NCBI GenBank assembly: GCA_947462335.1
Contig: OX381710.1
Coordinates: 33,657,004-33,721,003, forward strand
Direction of reading: 5' to 3'
DNA: 64,000 nucleotides
Source: Harmothoe impar
Taxonomy: Eukaryota > Annelida > Polychaeta > Phyllodocida > Polynoidae
The notes below the pieces were generated by a model. It saw nothing but the letters and a program-made list of their open reading frames with translations. It was not told where the DNA came from and searched no databases. Every line of letters starts with the position of its first letter. The stretch's first letter is position 1. Both the position numbers and the translations under genes were made by a program. Below, piece by piece: positions 62,786-64,000 of this stretch.

Positions 62786-63090
62786 TGTTTGTTTACAAAC
62801 AGTCACGTGTCACGTGGTGTTGTTTACAAACAAGAGAGCCACGTGGTGTTGTTTACAAACAAACCCTAAGTAGGTCACGTTACCCTAGTTACCAGAATGC
62901 CGGCTTCTGATTGGCTGAGCCTAAGTAGGTCACGTGACGTAAGTAGGTCACGTTACCATGGTTACCAGAATGCCGGCCTCTGATTGGCCGAGAGCTTCTA
63001 AGTAGGTCAGTAGGTCACCCAGAATGCACCACTAATCCCCTAAGTAGGTCACTTCCGGTCACGTGACCAAATGGAGGCCTCTGATTGGCT
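62786..63090 (-). promoter_or_regulatory. Right-terminal array: forkhead-type sites, E-boxes, CCAAT boxes
   Basis: This mirrors 54927-55232. Forkhead-type TGTTTACAAACA sites occur at about 62786-62868, then GTAGGTCAC and TCTGATTGGCT (inverted CCAAT) modules up to 63090. One CCAAT unit differs from the left arm by a base (TTGGCCGAG). Confidence 0.65.
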
Positions 63091-63154
63091 GCAGGTCGAT
63101 TGAGTAATAAACAGTACTTAACTATAGTCCCGTTCCGATACATACTATACTACT

Positions 63155-63160
63155 CACTGC
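63155..63160. repeat. Right target-site duplication CACTGC
   Basis: It is identical to 54857-54862 and directly abuts the right end of the inverted repeat. Confidence 0.75.
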
Positions 63161-63198
63161 CCATCAATTAGCAACGGTGTCAGGACAAGTAACCCCCA

Positions 63199-63271
63199 GA
63201 CATCTACCCCCGGACATCCACACCCTCCACTGCATATGGTTGAGTCACATCATGTGGAGGGGGTAGATGTC
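63199..63271. repeat. Short inverted repeat
   Basis: GACATCTACCCCC (63199-63211) pairs perfectly with GGGGGTAGATGTC (63259-63271). Related CATCYAC and GATGTCC words continue nearby, suggesting a remnant of a small element. Confidence 0.6.
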
Positions 63272-63559
63272 CTCAGAGGTAGAAGTCCTAGGAGGTTAAA
63301 GTACAAGGGGGCCGATGTCCAAGGGGATGTATGTGGGTTAAAGTCCTCGTAGATGCCCAGAATTGTCATGATTGATGCAGATATGGATGTATGATAGATC
63401 CAAAATTGTGTTACAACAAGATCACAACCTGCTCTATAAATGTTTTTTATCATCTCCCACATCAGGTGGTACGGCTTCTCTCCCTAAAGAGTATTCCCAT
63501 AGGTCATGTGGGTAGGATTCTACGGATTTAAATACTTGAATGAAAGAATATTTTTTGTA

Positions 63560-63640
63560 CTATTTGGCTCAGTGGTGTCCTGACAGTTGGAGGATCTCGG
63601 GTATAGGATGACCGAGCATTGGGTTATGCCTTGTTTCTTA
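63560..63640 (+). repeat. Dispersed repeat B, copy 2
   Basis: It matches 47342-47430: CAGTGGTGTCCTGACAGTTG, CTCGGGTATAGG, GCATTGGGTTATGCC. It sits about 400 bp right of the large palindrome. Confidence 0.65.
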
Positions 63641-64000
63641 TCACGCTGTAATGAGCGTCTGATTGCATACTGTAATTGTATGAAGGGCAACTCAGTTCAA
63701 CAATATAGCAGTAGACTTGTCATAGACCATACAGTGCTATATATTCTAGCTAGATTGATTACATCCTGTTCAAACAAATGATATATTAATGGTATACATT
63801 ATTTTATAATAAATAATAATGTCAGAAACACTTTTGGAATACTGCCAGATAAGTACAAGGCTTTTGAAGGCTGCAATGATAGATAATTTGCTAAGCTATC
63901 ACGTTGGTCTACAAGACTATTTTGCAGTGGCCTCAGCAATCCCCATCTACCATGTTTACGATAAATAGCAGCTTTAGCCAATATCTCACAGATGCAGGCT
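63641..64000. other. End of window, nothing recognised
   Basis: AT-rich DNA with only short unsupported open frames. Confidence 0.6.

Larger units (their letters stand above)
54863..63154. mobile_element. 8.3-kb giant palindromic element (Maverick/Polinton-like ends)
   Basis: The left arm (54863-58781) and right arm (59232-63154) are inverted copies of about 3.92 kb with a 450-base centre. The ends are AGTAGTAT and its complement, bounded by the direct repeat CACTGC. The arms differ at only a handful of places: 12 versus 11 CAG units, a 6-base indel near 55431/62580, and scattered single substitutions. Each arm carries one convergent 288-codon gene and the same array of promoter-like motifs. 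A 6-bp duplication and AG-starting long inverted ends are known for Maverick/Polinton DNA transposons, which are protein-primed and virus-related, but no polymerase, integrase, ATPase, protease or capsid gene is present. It is best seen as a non-autonomous or novel element. Confidence 0.8.

Overview
The window is nuclear DNA of an animal, most likely a marine invertebrate bilaterian. The evidence is a single intron-rich gene spanning 27 kb with GT-AG introns, an AT-rich background packed with short inverted-repeat elements, and a CpG-rich first exon. I cannot assign the phylum from sequence alone.

Positions 1-29060 hold one gene on the + strand: a complete AMPA-type ionotropic glutamate receptor subunit. 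I could assemble 19 coding exons in frame (673..27342), giving about 937 residues. The order is signal peptide, amino-terminal domain, ligand-binding half S1, M1, pore loop M2 with the FMQQGCDI motif, M3 with [10 protein letters not shown]2, M4, and a short cytoplasmic tail ending in a PDZ-type motif. Its outstanding feature is a tandem pair of 213-base exons (10a at 12671-12883, 10b at 13820-14032). Both encode the same 71-residue piece of S1, have identical phase, and are about two thirds identical. This looks like mutually exclusive splicing inside the glutamate-binding domain. The S2 exon corresponding to vertebrate flip/flop is single here.

Positions 29060-54860 contain no gene I can support. 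The region holds non-autonomous inverted-repeat elements: one with iterated 17-bp terminal units (32818-33150, plus a solo arm at 44724-44818), a 1.4-kb element with a second element nested in it (35273-36665 and 35872-36030, each flanked by a 5-bp duplication), a piggyBac-like MITE (41745-41921), and a 1.6-kb foldback element built of a repeated 16-bp motif (51828-53466). Older dispersed repeats and two degenerate tRNA-like heads are also present.

Positions 54863-63154 form a single 8.3-kb giant palindrome. It has two nearly identical arms of about 3.92 kb around a loop of about 450 bp, starts with AGTAGTAT, ends with its complement, and is flanked by a 6-bp direct repeat CACTGC. Each arm carries the same unrecognised 288-codon gene, and the two copies are convergent. 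Each arm also has a CAG-rich repeat block and terminal arrays of CCAAT boxes, E-boxes and forkhead-type sites. Ends and target duplication resemble Maverick/Polinton elements, but none of their hallmark genes is present. This is the best candidate for an undescribed system in the window. The last 850 bases hold repeats only.
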